DNA of 64,000 nt from Tubiluchus corallicola. Lineage: Eukaryota; Priapulida; Priapulimorpha; Priapulimorphida; Tubiluchidae. The notes under the pieces are model-generated. The model searched no databases, was not told the DNA's origin, and saw only the letters and a list, made by a program, of their open reading frames with translations. Of the stretch, positions 15,660 to 46,000 are shown piece after piece (within the stretch, counting starts at the first letter, position 1; every line of letters starts with the position of its first letter). The stretch is from contig JAQGDQ010000187.1 in the NCBI GenBank assembly GCA_030141605.1, positions 1-64,000 on the forward strand, given 5' to 3'. The translations under genes were made by a program, and so were the position numbers.

Positions 15660-18600
15660 TCTAAATTCAGTACTTGTGTGTAAGATAATAAATCTTTTAT
15701 GTTATTGAACAACTGAATAATCATGAGTTCATATTAGTTTGCGTGTATACATCACTTTTTCAAAAAAAAGTTGTAACAGTACTGTTGAACAAATTCATTT
15801 CAAAAGAATTGTTTTCATCTAAAACACCCAAAAACCTCAAAAAATGCAGAAAACAGCAAGACTGGTAATATATTAATTTTATTAAAATATTTGAAAGAGT
15901 CAAATAATTATGGTCTTCAATACAATACATAAACATAATTTAGCTAAACATTTAATATCATGTAACACACCACCAATTAAGATATAGTAACATAGACATT
16001 AAATTAAACTTCTACAGAATACCTGTAACAACTAGGAGCTGCACTTCATGGGGGCTGTCTAGTAAGCTGGAACTCTTGTTTACACATACCTAAATTAAGT
16101 ATTTACACAAAACAAATAGCTTTCAAGTGTCATCGTCATTTCAATAGCTTGACAGAAGTTCGTACATGCTCATTCCTTTTTTTGATAAGGTCCAAAAACG
16201 ATGACTTGAAATCTTATAACAGCTTCTCAAGGCCAACATATCTGCCTTGATAATCACAAAAATGAGTGATTTTGGAAATAATTCGGAAAATTATCCACAA
16301 GAATTTGGAAATAAACTTATAAGACTTGCTTAATATCAGTTATATCAGTTTTGACAATATATGTACCACAAATTGTCTGTGCAATGTATGATTTACAAAG
16401 GTTAATCACCCGAAAGTAAGACAAAGCAGTCGTACACATTTTGAAGCGAAACTAATTACTTGGAAACTCCACTCAAAACGTAGCCTAGTTTATCATCAAT
16501 TAAAAATTAATAATACTTGAGAATAATATTTACAAAGTGATAACAAACTACAACACTAAGCTACAATCAGTTAGGATCATGATCTGGGCAGTGATAAATT
16601 TATCATCATTAGGAAATTTTTCAACAGTAAAACTGTAATAATTAAAACTGGAAAATAAATTTTGGCATCACCATATTATTTCTGTGCATAAAAAACAACA
16701 ATTTCCAAATTTGATAGTTTTAATAACAGAAATGCAGAAGAATGAACTTTTTGGTTCCTTAAGAGATGGTTAGAAAATGTAAGTACTGCAATAACAAGTT
16801 GCATTTTGGTAAAACAAACAAGGTTACGAAACATCTCTAAATTAGTTCTAATTTCTTATTGAGACCCACAATTATAAAACATTGAGAAACAAATATTATG
16901 AAAAATGCTTAACATCGAAGACTGGCAGTGAAAAGATGTAAAAAATGATTACACCATTTTGCAAAAACTAAACAAAGTACAATGTAGTGCACATGGTGCA
17001 AAACTGTAACTAGAAAGTTATTTTAATATTAATAATATTATTTAAGCTTTTGAATCACAATGAACAGGTTCAAGATGGACACAAACGTAAAGGCAAACAC
17101 TAAGCAGATTAGAAATACAATATAGCTGCAATTGCAGAATTTTATCACATTTAAGCAAATTATGTACAAAATGTTAAAATAATAAATTCTGCTCAGTAAA
17201 GCTTTTAACAATAAATATATGTAATACAGCCATGTAAGCATGCCCAATTACACAAAAGGAATGATATGCATTGAACAAATCAAAACCTAGTAATTACTAG
17301 CATACAAACAATAGATACATTCTTCTAAAAAAAGCTCAATTCATGGCTAAATGTCACTGATTTATTGCCAAAAACGTACAAAATAACAGTATGAAACCTG
17401 GCAAAACAACTGCAAATGCAGAATCACAAGTACAATATCTTGGACATGAAATCACTATGAAAATCTTAGGCACATAAACTTCAAAGAGCTCAGATTATTA
17501 CCTGAAAACAAGCCAAACATAATACTGCAAAAATCACCAACATAACAATGATTGTAAAATAGATTTTGGTCTTTAAACCATAATTGTAGCTACAGATAAT
17601 AATAAATGTAAATCATAAAGAGTTTTGATTTTTAGCTGCAAAGTGGGCAAAATAAACTATAATATTTAATTTTGTTCATGGTATTACACAGAACGACCTG
17701 TTTATTTAAATAACATTATTAAAAGAACAAATTGTAAATGAAAAAATTAACTATAATCTTACAAGCTACACATAACGATGAGCAGTTACTGTTTAATGAC
17801 ATACAACAATATTAAGCACGGTTTACTTTCGATTACTGAAGCTTATTAAAGACTATTTTATGTTCCCATTCTGACCCACCACTTTAATGGACAGGTGTTT
17901 GGCAACTATTAAAAATTTGCTTATTTCATGTTCAGAATGTTTTTTTTTACAATCATAAGCCCTCAAATTTAAATACATTTGGTGAAAAATATTTCTTGCA
18001 GATTTTGCACTGTAAAACAAACCTTTTTGCTAAGGCTGAACATTATGAAGTTCTGATAAGTGACCTACTAAGCAGTCCATATGTAAAATAGACCTTTTTT
18101 ATTATATGTTAAGCTAAATAATATTTACAGCTAGAATTGTTTAACTACAGTCAAACCTCGTTAAAAAGCCAAGTATGGGGTACAACTCTGACATTACGGT
18201 AGAAATGGCAGCAAGGCACAGTTTATTAAATTTCAACAGCTAGAAGCCTTTAATGATAATTTTGTGAATGTATTCTATTTATAATTAAACTCTTAGTAAC
18301 AGAACTCTCCACCAACACAGATGATGTTACTCTACCAACATGCCATACTGAACAACATTTACCTAATTAAAAAACCTAGTAATGTTTATCTGGAGTAAAG
18401 AATTATGAAACTCATCATGAAATGCTGGCATGGAGTAACTGTACGCAACTTATAATCAAATTGTGCTTATGAATACTTTGTTTAGTTTTAGACATATTTC
18501 CTATTTTAACTTATAAGTTTAAGTACTTAGTAAGCGGCTGTTTATGTGTTCAAAGATAGCTCTTTTTACAAAAAAATAGTTGTTTGGCATAAGTATTCAC

Positions 18601-19292
18601 AGTACTTTGAGTACTCATTACAATGGGATTGATTTATAACTTGAAACAGATTTTTGACTAATAAGTTATAAATCAACCCCCTTTTAATTCTAGATGTTCA
18701 AAGCACATTGAATGCTTATGTTAAACAACTACTGTATTACAAAAAGAGTTAGGTACCTAAAAAGAATAAAGCCGATTTCTGACTTTTTAACACATCGACT
18801 CTCAGAATGGATGGCTGCGAGTAATGTTGGCAGTATTCCTTGCATTTAGTATCATGTGGAGATCGAAATAAACTAGTATTACGGCAAAAACGATATTATA
18901 ACGGCGAAGGGAGATGGAAGTAAGTAGTATAACAAGGCTGAATGCACTAGAAATATTTATACACATTTAACAATTAAATAAAGCAAACTTGCAACAAGAG
19001 TAAGCTTGTAACATGAAAAATAAACTTATGGACAACTAAATAAAATCACACGATTAGCAAACATTAAGTCATTTTCCTCTAGTTTCGTCCTTTAAGCCAC
19101 AATGGCAATGAAAAGAAGACAAAGCTCAGAACTTAGTAATTGATCATCAAGTCACCTTCTTCATGGCTGTATCAAATTACAAGCTGCCATCTTGAAACCA
19201 CATCACTTTTAGCAATGACCATTCTGTTGGTCAATAATATTTGTTAGACTGTCATAGCAGAATATCTTCACTTGTGGGTGTAGCCCTTAAGT
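15660..19292. other. Ena/VASP 3' UTR and intergenic region
   Basis: Very AT-rich, with no supported ORF on either strand. The part next to 19292 is the 3' UTR of the minus-strand Ena/VASP gene, and several minus-strand AATAAA hexamers make its end ambiguous. A pogo/Tigger-like terminal remnant (CAGTCAAACCTCGTTA) is seen near 18151 without a matching partner. Confidence 0.5.
18530..18780. repeat. Imperfect long inverted repeat (foldback)
   Basis: The arms at about 18530-18645 and 18665-18780 are reverse complements with frequent mismatches. Shared blocks include TTGATTTATAACTT, TAGTTGTTT and a CTCTTTTT block. The unpaired centre is about 20 bp. A decayed foldback-type MITE is likely. Confidence 0.6.
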
Positions 19293-35758
<16,466 letters not shown>

Positions 35759-36499
35759 TTTTAGTTACCGCTGTCACACTCAAAATGAAAATGAACGGAT
35801 TTTACAAGCCTATCTTTAGTCGAGCTCAAGAATAACTTAAAACTTCTTATTAAGAGCAGGGCCCCTTGTACAGTACATACTTGAAGTTTTTATTGACATA
35901 GATTATCACGACAATTTCGACAAAAATCACTTATACGAAACAATATAATACAAATCCAACTTTTCAGTTCCTTTCCCTTACAAGTCGTACGCAAAACTGT
36001 GAATGATTTTTGGGAAAAACGCAAGTTATCATTTTACATTTTGCAACGACTTGCACAACACTAAGTCATTGCTAGTTTGCGAAGTCAAGATTTGTTGGAT
36101 CCATACATCCATCCACCCATCCATCCATCCATCCATCCATCCATCCATCCATCCATCCATCCATCCATCCATCCAATCATCCATCTGTCCGGAGCCTAAA
36201 TCCGTTTTATATCAGACCGAGTGATAAACAAATTGATGTACTACTAGGCTGTTAGTTTAAACTTGCTAATATGTAAACATATATTTTTTACACAAACATA
36301 GTTACACCCAATATATAAGCTGCAGGCACATTATACTAATAATAGATGCTTTTATCGTTATGCAATGCTTAACATTATGCTATCCTTATGCTGCTTTGCT
36401 GCATATTTTAGGTTTTAGTTAAACCATTATGATGCTTTATATTTTTACTGTTATGTCCTTCAATAAACTAACTGCTTGGTTCTTTCCACCTCCAAATAA
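35759..36499. promoter_or_regulatory. Ena/VASP 5' UTR and presumed promoter side
   Basis: The Ena/VASP start codon is at 35756-35758 (minus strand), so this region should hold its 5' UTR and core promoter. No TATA box or initiator could be assigned. It contains a CATC microsatellite at 36110-36180. Confidence 0.35.
36110..36180. repeat. (CATC)n microsatellite
   Basis: About 17 CATC tetranucleotides with two interruptions. The Ser/Ile/His/Pro-rich ORF over it is a by-product. Confidence 0.97.
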
Positions 36500-37010
36500 C
36501 AATCATCTCCAACACTCTTCATCAGTTCTTCCTTGCCAAGAGATTTTGTTTCTTATCTGCACATAAAACTCACATCTTAAAATTGCATAGTCTGCAGTTT
36601 CCTATCTTTGCCACATTTACAGAGTCTTTTTTCCAAGCAATAACTCCAAGCATATAAAGGACTTTCTCCCAATTCTAATGTACCATCCCTGGCTTTGACA
36701 AGCAGCTTAGCTCCCAATGTGTCCTTCATCTAGGCTCAAATGCTATGTTGTTTTTGCAATCGCTGTCCTTTTGACCACGGAGCAGTTATTTAACTTTTCA
36801 AACCACATTTTAGTCTTATTTCAGCTACAATTTTGTTTATATGTGCATCCCATGCTTTTTCGCCCAATTGTTTGTCATAAATTTTGTTCAATCCTAATTC
36901 ATTTAGTTGTCCAAATGCCATAATATTGCCAAACACTGGCATCCGATACTTATCACCTAAATGACTAGTTCTTTGCAGACACTTGGATTGCAATCTATTC
37001 GTCACTATCC
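36500..37010 (-). mobile_element. LINE reverse-transcriptase 3' remnant
   Basis: Minus-strand frames give EKAWDAHINKIVAEIRLKCG, the late reverse-transcriptase block typical of LINEs. After stops and a frameshift comes LCKCGKDR followed by ETADYAILRCEFY, the Cys-rich tail motif of many LINE ORF2 proteins. The copy is broken and non-functional. Confidence 0.7.
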
Positions 37011-38689
37011 AGGTTACTACCTTTTTCAGTAACCGATCTTCACTCGGGAATATAATTCTTTTAAAAAATTTTAGGTGAGCCTTCGCTTCTCTTTCTTAAA
37101 ATGACGAAAACCCTGCTTCACACCTAACAGCAGTGCCACTACTTCCTTTTATTTTCCAAAGCCATCTTAAAAATTCGTATTGTATATTGTTATACTAGTT
37201 AACTTCTGTGCAGAAATACCATTTAATCAACACCAGGAATAATTCTAGTTTTTTTTCTTGGAGTTGGCTTTATATTATGACAAAAGCTTGAACTGTACTT
37301 TTGATGTACTAAATCCAAGAATTACTGCTATAAAAACAGGGATGACTGGTAAAACTGCTGGTCTGCTGGTAACAAGGGGGTGAGAATTTTCTAACAGAAA
37401 GCGAATTTGAATTATTTGCTTTCAAACTCGAATCAAATTCAAATTCAGTTCTAAAGATTTTCAAGTAAATATGCCAATCATTAATAAAAATCATTGTGGC
37501 AGAGATCATATTGTATTGCTTGAAATTGTTCTGCAGTAAATTATAATTTGTTTAAGAATTGTGCACAGAAATCACAGCTAAATTGTGCTGATTGCTTGCC
37601 GTTTCAGGTTTCAGGTGTTTTAAATGAAGAAAAACGTCCAAACTCGAAGGTTACATGCTCACTGCTCCTATGTACACCACTATTGTTATAACTACGATTC
37701 CTATTATTCCAAAAGCTAAGACAATAACAATGAAGATGGTGTTGAGGTGGCAGCTGGTAGCGGTGGCGATGACGAATACAGCAATAACATTGAACAACAA
37801 CAACCTGCATGCTGTTGTATTACCAATGCTGCTGCTAGTTTTGTCATTATTATCATCGTCCTCATAATCGTTAAGTTCACCATCATCATTATCCATTATC
37901 AATCAGACCATATGTAATATTGTTATTACTGACGATATTAATATCATCATTATCATTATTAATACTACTACTATTATATATGTTAGTAGTAATAATATAA
38001 ATTATATAATATATAATTTATATATATATATAAATATATATATTACTAGCAGAAACAGGTTAGTAGTTTATATTTAAATTTCACGTAGGTCAGTTGAGGC
38101 CTCAAGCTTCAGTCTCACAACGATCATAATAATATCATCATTATTATATGCCCAATGCCCATTACGTCTACTGTAGACACTGGGCAGGCAGAATTCTAAA
38201 AAATAATGAAAGAAATCTGCCCTCGGGACAAGCGAATTAAAATAAATACATCCTTTGTATTCAAGGTTGTAGCGTCTTAACTGCACGTTGCAAGGAAACG
38301 CCGAAATCGTGTAGTTATATTGGTGTTTTTTAACTTTTCGCGGTTGCGTCTTCGCGTTGCCAGGTAAATATTGTGAACTTATAAATGTCTTCTGATGGAA
38401 AAAGCACCCGACGAATCAAAAACAACTTGGGTAGCTAAGATAAATAAAGATGTCAACAGCTACAGCCAAATCCAGTTTTGAGAGCACAAGAATATGCCTT
38501 GTTAGCTGCAGATGCGGGTAAGTGGTATTGGTAATACCTAGTGCCTCAATGTCTACAACAGACGGAATGAGAAATTGTGAATTGAATTGAATACTCAGCA
38601 GCACCGAAGGTGTACTACATTTTTGTGAATAATTAAATAAGCTTATTCCATCATGCATCAGTGGGGCGTGGTTTTATAATCCAACATCC
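37011..38689. other. Non-coding, AT- and microsatellite-rich spacer
   Basis: Contains AT/TA and ATT/ATC simple repeats at about 37860-38055 and no supported gene. Short ORFs near 37600-37900 come from repetitive trinucleotides. Confidence 0.5.
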
Positions 38690-38835
38690 TTGTTATAGAC
38701 ATATTCCAATTAGCACGACTATTAAATTTCAATGGATGATGTTGATAGTGTGCATCTAATTTCGCCTTAAAATCAGATGTTGCTATTCTCACATCACAGG
38801 GCAATCTGTTCCCTGAAGGAAGACCTTCAGCATCG
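38690..38835 (-). mobile_element. LINE C-terminal fragment
   Basis: Minus-strand translation contains GLPSGNRLPCDVRIATSDFK and KLDAHYQHH. This matches the consensus end of many LINE reverse transcriptases (WN.LP..V..A.....FK.KLD). It is short and truncated. Confidence 0.6.
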
Positions 38836-38847
38836 GTCTTAAAATCA

Positions 38848-39960
38848 TTGGTTTCTAAACAAAACAAGATTATCAAACTTATAACATTTACTAGCAAAAG
38901 GGAACATGTAACACCTTTGTATTTGCAACTAAATCTACTAAAAGTTCATGATCTGTATAAATTAGAATTGCTCAAGTTTGTACATAAATTCAAAAATAAT
39001 TCACTTCCAGATCTCTTCAGCAATTATTATACTTTAGCATGTCACATGCATCACCACTCTACTAGGTTTGCTACAACCCAATCTTATTTTATTGAAAGAT
39101 TCAACACATCTAAAGGCCAGAATTCTTTAAAACACCAAGGATCTTTGCTGTGGAATTCATTACCAGACCAGTTAAAGTCCAGTAACTACAAAAAGTTAAT
39201 TTTAAACTATAAAAAACAACTTATTGCAGGATACAAATAAATGAGACATTTTGCTTATATACTTGTAATACTATACATATTTTTTTCATTGCTACGACAC
39301 TTAAAGATTTTGTTTAAGTTTTTGTTATATTTTGATTTCATTTTGTCTGATTTACAGTTGAAGTAGTTTTTCGATGGTTTAATTTATTATATTTTCTTTC
39401 TCAACAAATTCAGTCATTGATGTTATTATTACAACATTTCAGTTTTGTTTTTCTTATTTGCTTCTGTTTCTTGTTTTGTTTTGTATGATTTATATTTGCC
39501 TTATTTTTCCTTGGTTTAATCTATTATATTTTTTCTCGACAGCTTTGGTTGATCATTTTACTGTTTTTTGTTTTTGCCGGATTTTTTAGTTAATGCTCAA
39601 ATTATGCATATTCTGTTATCTTAAAAATCTCAAGTTATTTTTATTGTGTTTGCTTCGCATGATTCATAGTATTTTAGAATTGTAAATCTTTCGTTATTTA
39701 AACTATATGTTCTACAGTATTACGATACCTATCATTCAATTGCCAAATTAACACACATCAACTGAATACAAATTTAAATTGATAACGACGCCATAATTAA
39801 GTTTATTTAATCATAACTATTTAAGGGTGGCTGACTTGATAACCTACGGGTTCTTCGCTGCCCTTCCCTTGCTTCAAAATATTCCATGTATTCTTTATAC
39901 TGTATTTTTATCGTTCTAACGGAGATAATAAATAATTGAATTGAATTGAATTGAATTGTT
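38848..39960 (+). mobile_element. LINE ORF2 C-terminus with 3' tail
   Basis: The plus-strand ORF 38848-39240 reads as a late LINE reverse-transcriptase segment: HVTPLYLQLNLLKVHDLYKL, FVHKFKNNSLPDLF, then GSLLWNSLPDQLKSSNYKK, and a stop. About 700 bp of T-rich 3' UTR follow, ending in a short (TTGAA)n run at about 39932-39958. That is the kind of simple-repeat tail several non-LTR clades use at their 3' end. It is 5'-truncated, and the surviving ORF is open, suggesting a younger insertion than its neighbours. Confidence 0.75.
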
Positions 39961-39999
39961 CCCGATCTCTGGCAGCATACAGAAACATTTGTATTTACC

Positions 40000-41035
40000 A
40001 GTTACGTAATTTAAACCTATTCGTTTTAATTAATTTTCATATGGGAAGTTCATTAGGTCCGGTAACATGTTCAATGCTCTCATTTGAACAGCTTTGACTG
40101 GGTCCACTATATACATGCTCTAGGACTATTCCAAATGCTACTTCCATACTCCACTTTTGCTGTACAAGTGCCACATACAGAAGTTTGTAAGTTTGCAGAT
40201 CTAGATACTTGAAATTTCTCCTTATTAATACATTGTTTCATTTGGTACTCTTTATAATTTCAGCTGTGTGATCTCTAAAAGGTAAAATTTAGTTTATTAT
40301 CTAGTAATAATCCAAGGTTTTTCTCACAAGCACTAAAGTCCAGTTCTGCCGGAACAGCACTTGCATCTCACAATTTGTATTTATACTCATATCCTACTCC
40401 CACAGAATGAACCTTACACTTGTTGGGATGGAACTGCATACCACTTGCAACTGCCTAAATGTAGAGCCTTTCTAGATCCACAAACAAACACAGAGTTAAT
40501 ACCAAACGTTGTGGCACTCCACTAGTAATCAAGGACACAGTCGGCTTATAGCCATCAAGTCATGTGTGTGATCTTCTGTTTTCTAAGCAGTTAACTATCC
40601 ACTGTAAAGCTGAATGGGCCATGCCATAATTTTCAAGTTTCGTAAACAAAATAATGATGAGATATAAGATCAAATGCCTTTTCAGGTCCAATACTATATC
40701 AAAAGCTTGTTAGCATCTTTTAACTCGAACCATGTATCACAACATTGTAATAGTTGGGTAACCATTGTTTTACCCTTAACAAACCATGCTGTTCTTCACA
40801 GATAATGTTGTACCTTATAAGATGGTTCATGATATGCTTCCTTGTGATTTTTTCTGCCATCTTATCAATTGCATTTAATAGATGAACTATAGCTTGATGG
40901 ATCTGACTTATCCCCTTTGTTATGAATGGAAATAACCTGTCCCACATTCCACTGTCCAGGTAACTGACAATCAACAAAAGACCTATCCATTAAGGCGTAT
41001 ATAGACTTGAAAAGTACATTCCTACATTCATTTTA
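40000..41035 (-). mobile_element. LINE reverse-transcriptase remnant (CR1/Jockey-like)
   Basis: Minus-strand frames, with several stops, run through reverse-transcriptase blocks in the correct order. They are WDRLFPFITKGISQ and EKITRKHIMNHLI (about 40800-40930), VTQLLQ, then a T-S-G-V-P-Q block near 40520, KCKVHSVGVG near 40410, and YGSSIWNSPRACI near 40120. The YADD catalytic block is not recognisable. Confidence 0.72.
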
Positions 41036-41165
41036 GTTACGTGGATGGTCGCTATCTGTAGCAAATTTCTCACCGATTCCTGAAGCATTTGATGTGACAA
41101 TTGACACAAATTATAATTGATATTAATAACTGGTCCTACAGTTGAGTAATTTTTGTGATATATTT

Positions 41166-41168
<3 letters not shown>

Positions 41169-41229
<61 letters not shown>

Positions 41230-41310
41230 TCGCTCTCTTTCTCCATCTCTCTCTCCCTCTCCCCTCTCTTTCTCCCTCTTTCTCTCCCTTTCTCTCCCTC
41301 TCCCTCTCTT
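41169..41310. repeat. (TC)n / (CTCTCC)n microsatellite
   Basis: A near-perfect TC dinucleotide run to about 41225 is followed by a degenerate pyrimidine tract to 41310. ORFs over it encode Ser/Leu or Arg/Glu repeats and are artefacts. Confidence 0.97.
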
Positions 41311-41319
41311 TGTGTCTAA

Positions 41320-42380
41320 TACTCAACAGATATAGTGAGAATTTGGCAGGTACATCTCTACAGTATGGCTTCACGGACAAGCTCAGCACTGAGCTTTGCA
41401 TTTACACAATGAAGGATGTTATAAATTCATATCTGAATAAGCAAAATGAAGCAATAAGTAAAGGATATCTCGAAGGCATTTGGCTTAGTGAACTATCACT
41501 AGCTATTCTTTAAATGACTACAAATTGCAGTTCCAAAAATTATTGTGCGTATGTTGTTCTTTTTTATTTAGAGCAGATGCTTACTATTAGATGTGGTCAA
41601 TTTAATGCCCAAGTCTTTAAAGTGGGGAACAACATTAAACAAGGTGGAATACTATCTCCTGTTCTTTTCAAAATTTATTTCAGGGAGTTTAGCATTGAAT
41701 TAAGTGAAATGCATAAAGGCTGTTGCATTGGTGAAAAATATGTTAATCAGTTGATGTATGCCAGTGATGTATGTCTTCTGGCAAAAACTATGAGTGCTTT
41801 ATTTTACAATATCTAGTTGATATATAAATATATACATATATATGCAGTATTCTATGCGGATCAAAACAAAATTAATCTCTGTTAAATCAACTATCATGTC
41901 ACAAGTAACATTTAACTCATTACATATAAAAAATTGCAAAATAAGCTCATGTTATCAAGAAAAATACTTAGGACATGTCATAACTTCAGGCAATAAAGAT
42001 GATTAAGGAAACATTCTCTGTTTTCCTGTAGAGCAAACAAACTGTTAAATACATTTAAAAACTGTAATGATAATGTAAACAGATATTTCGATAAACAGCT
42101 ACTGCAGCAACCATGCGGCTACATGGAGAAATTTTTATAATATCAAACCAAAGATAGTATACATTGTATTACTGCATTAATTTTTTGAAAAACCGTTCGA
42201 CTTTGGTCAAAGACAATTATGTGTATCCTGTAATCTCAAATACTTTGATTTTATTAGAAAGTGTGTGTTTAGCCTGTATATAAGGATAATAAACAGTAGT
42301 AATACCATTTTGAATCAGTTATGTAACAGTGATATTAGATGCATGTCTAGCATATGTGCCAAATGGCAATCAATCATATA
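41320..42380 (+). mobile_element. LINE reverse-transcriptase remnant
   Basis: Blocks in order over broken frames: LQYGFTDKLSTELCIYTMKD (about 41357-41420), IKQGGILSPVLFKIY (about 41635), VNQLMYASDVCLLAK (YASD in place of the catalytic YADD, about 41740), a YLGHVI block near 41968, and FIRKCVFSLYIRIINS near 42250. The order matches the reverse transcriptase and downstream domain of a non-LTR element. The catalytic aspartate pair is lost and stops are frequent. Confidence 0.75.
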
Positions 42381-43039
42381 CATGATTATTATTTTATTTT
42401 ATTTATATTGAAGGGAATTAGGTTATAAAAGGTTTTGTAGTTTCTTTTGTGTATATTTGTAAATAGTATTTATACGCTATTTTAGTTAATTCATCATATA
42501 CAAATATTGTCAACAAAACTAACGAAGTGCCATTGTATTCCTTAAATGTGACAATCATTCTCAGCATTTTATAACTAGACTGGGTGTTTACTATGTGTAA
42601 CTCAGTAACCGCCAGGGTTAACTACTACAGCGCTGCTAGCTCTTGGCCTCTGTCCCATTTTTCAGTGCACGTATAAAGCATTCCCTGATTGTAAATCCCT
42701 TGCATGATTTGCCATTATAAACCTAAGTGCAACGTACCGTGTGCTAGTTAGAATAATTTATAGCAAGCGGTTTGCTCAAATCAGCGCAAATCGGCTACAT
42801 TGCATGCCCGATTATGGCATGTTGAGGTATTTGCAGTTTTTGCAACATGTTTTTTTAGTAACACTTCTTTTTAACAGATTTGCATTTCTGATCCTGTAGT
42901 CATTCTTAATATTTTTGTTATTATGTTTCAAAGGTATGCTGTCTTACAGAACATGTCAATTTAACTTGACCATAGTCTGAGAGTAAAGTGTGAGCTTAAC
43001 TTGACAAGCTTGTTGACTAGATAGCAATAGACAATCCTC
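42381..43039. promoter_or_regulatory. Upstream region of the ROCO-MBT gene
   Basis: This spacer between the LINE remnant and the ATG at 43040 should contain the promoter and 5' UTR. No core promoter element was assigned with confidence. Confidence 0.3.
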
Positions 43040-46000
43040 ATGGCAAAGAAGGGAAAGGCAAAAAAGAAAGCAGCGAAGACTAAGAAAAAAGTTCAAAGCG
43101 ACGATGACGATGAATATTTGTGAGTATAATTATTATGCACCTTTGTCAATGACTTAAAATCTAAATTTTAGATTATAGGGTTTTCTGAAACTTTGCTATG
43201 TGTGTTTTTATGCCTAAACGGTGATGTATTTTATGCCTAAATTCTAATACTGATAATAATTTGATTATTCTACTTTTATTAAAGATTTTAAGCCAAACAT
43301 GTAGTAAAAGCAGTATATCAAGTAGTAGGCATTATTTGTGCTAAAAGTCTTTAAATATCTTTAATGATTTTTTTAAATACTTTAATACTTCAAATATTAC
43401 CAACACCAAAATAGCTCAAGCTCCTCTCCATTGACTTAGGGATCTAGCCAAAGCAGCATTTTGCCAATAAATTAGCAAGCATTTTCTTGTCACTAAGTAA
43501 GAGCAATATGCAGCTGGTGATAGCACTTAACAAGCCTGATTGAATGGTTATGTTACTTACACCATGTGAATGTCAGTAGGTGACAACAGTTTCAAATCTT
43601 TTGAGCATTATATAGGATAATCATTCATTTAGAATCTGATTGTATGTTATTAATCAATATTTGTATGTTATAATGACATTTTATGCAAATCTGAACCTGC
43701 AGCTGTGTTTATTGCTGCAATGAAATGGCTTGTAGTGATACAATGCCAAAAATTTTCCTTCTTTTTCTAATTGGTAAAGCTTGAAGATTTAGGTTTAGTC
43801 TGGGTTTACCTATACAAAACTATGCTTTAGTTATAGCATGTATATCTATTTTTACTTTTAGTCAGCAGAGCAGCTATAGTCGATTTGATGATGAAATCGC
43901 ACAGATGACTAGCAATAATATATTTGGGGAGGAGAATGAAGTGCAAGAGGAGCTGAAACAATCACTGCTGAAAGAGTTAAATCAATCCATTAGTAATAAA
44001 CCACCATCACCTATTGTACAGCAGAAATCAAAGAAAATGCAGCCAGTAGTAATACAACAAAAAGTGGTGGCTGCTGGTAAGATACAGATGATGAGGCAAA
44101 GACAGTTTTCATAATTGCATGTAGCTCTGTTATCATATGTGTTATTTAATGAGCAGGTGCATATGTACACTGCATGTAGTTGCCATCTTTAAAAACCAAA
44201 ATGCCAGAAAAAATAGCTGGAAAATAATCCTAGAAAAAGTGGTCTCGGGTGATTGACCATCCATCACCGCGTTTTTTGTATTTTAAGATTCTTTGACTAG
44301 ACTGTAACACGATATCCATATTTATTATATGTCTTTATGTATATTTTTAATAGTGTACCTATATTGTTGTGCATAAGCATGTTAACTCATTAAGAAAGCA
44401 AATTGTTTTTAAAACATTTTAATTTGGAAATGTTTTTGCACTGAAAAAGAGCTCTCATCAGTTTATTGGTATTAAATCTACACAGAGTTGTAACTACTTT
44501 CATGTATTTTTTTAGATATAAAGTTGACAAGTAAAGAGCTATTTATAGCCTTTAATAATTTTAAAAGAATGCCTTTAGAGAAAACACAGGTAAGTTTACT
44601 TGCACCAAAGAAAAATTGGTACTGGATCAATTTATTTTGAAGAGTGTAGGATTTAGTTTATTACAATCAAGACTTGTTCTGGTAAATTTTAATAGTCCTA
44701 TAACGATTATTGTAGATATTGTTGTATCTGCATATTGCTTATTAGCACATCAAGGCTTGACTATAGTCAAAATTTAAATCATGTTTGGGTAAAATTATGT
44801 TTACATATGTGCCTGTCAATGTATAAGAAGCATGGGAATCAGATATCTTGCTGTTTGTGACATACCGTTCTAAGAGTCATTCGTCTAAGTAGTAACCTAA
44901 CATGAATTTTATTCACTGTTTTAGAGTGTTATAAAGACCAAAGTTGACTATAACAACTTAGTCGATCTGGATCTTAGTGGCGTTCAGCAGTTAACCAACC
45001 TTTTCTTCTTAATACTTGGTCGTAGCGGAGCATCCGGTGTAAAACAGCTTGCCCGTGTTAATTGTACAGGCTGTGTTCATTTAACAGATATATGTATGAA
45101 ATGGTTATCATCATTTGCAAAATTAGAAGAGGCAAGTTAATGATTATTATATTTATCGATGAATTTTGTGCACACTACATTCACTGCAGTTAGTTTTTAG
45201 AAGCGATGAGGCGTGGCTTCTCTTATATACATTTAAAAAGTTTATTCTGCTCATATTGAATTGTACATCTATTTTTAACAATATTTGACATTTGTGTATC
45301 TTCTTAATATGTTGTTTTTTTCCATATGTGCACATGCACACCCATAAATAAAAGCTGTTCATTTCATTTTGATTTCATGCCATACCACTTTTACATAAAA
45401 TATAGGATATAGTTTTATTATTGCTAAACATAAATAAAATATCAGCTTTTTTAATAGTCTAACGTATCTTGTTTCAGCATAGGTCTGCAATGATATGTCG
45501 AGGCATCATAATATTTTTTGTTACAATACATGTATCCTCAAAGCACACTAGTATTGCGATAACCTGAGTCATTGATATATAGGACATGCTTGACTGTCCG
45601 CTGATAAAAACGGTGTGAAATAATTCTAGCTGCAGTTTAGAGTGTACTGTAGCTATGTAACAATCAGTGCAGTGGCAGCTGCGTAGCATTAGCAGGCCAC
45701 ACAGACAGACCTGCTGCTAGCAACCAAAGTGGTTGAAAGTGCAATGTATTTATAATAATTTATAGTAGGTCAATTACGTTTTTTTATTCTGAAGTGGAAA
45801 GCAACACATGTGAACTAGAAAATGCACTAACATATTTTAAATTAAAAGTTTGAAATGCTTTGCTTTTCTAATGACTTACAATATGATTAGTAAACAAAAA
45901 TCAAAAGTTTGCTGAATTAATTTAGCATTTGGCAATATTAACTTTTCTTCATAGATAAATGTAATCTACTTAGCTTTTATTATACATGTATATATATATA

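Noticed and set aside
41142-41513. Ser/Leu-repeat protein at the TC array
   Set aside because: The N-terminal half is the microsatellite. Only the C-terminal part is meaningful, as a LINE reverse-transcriptase fragment.
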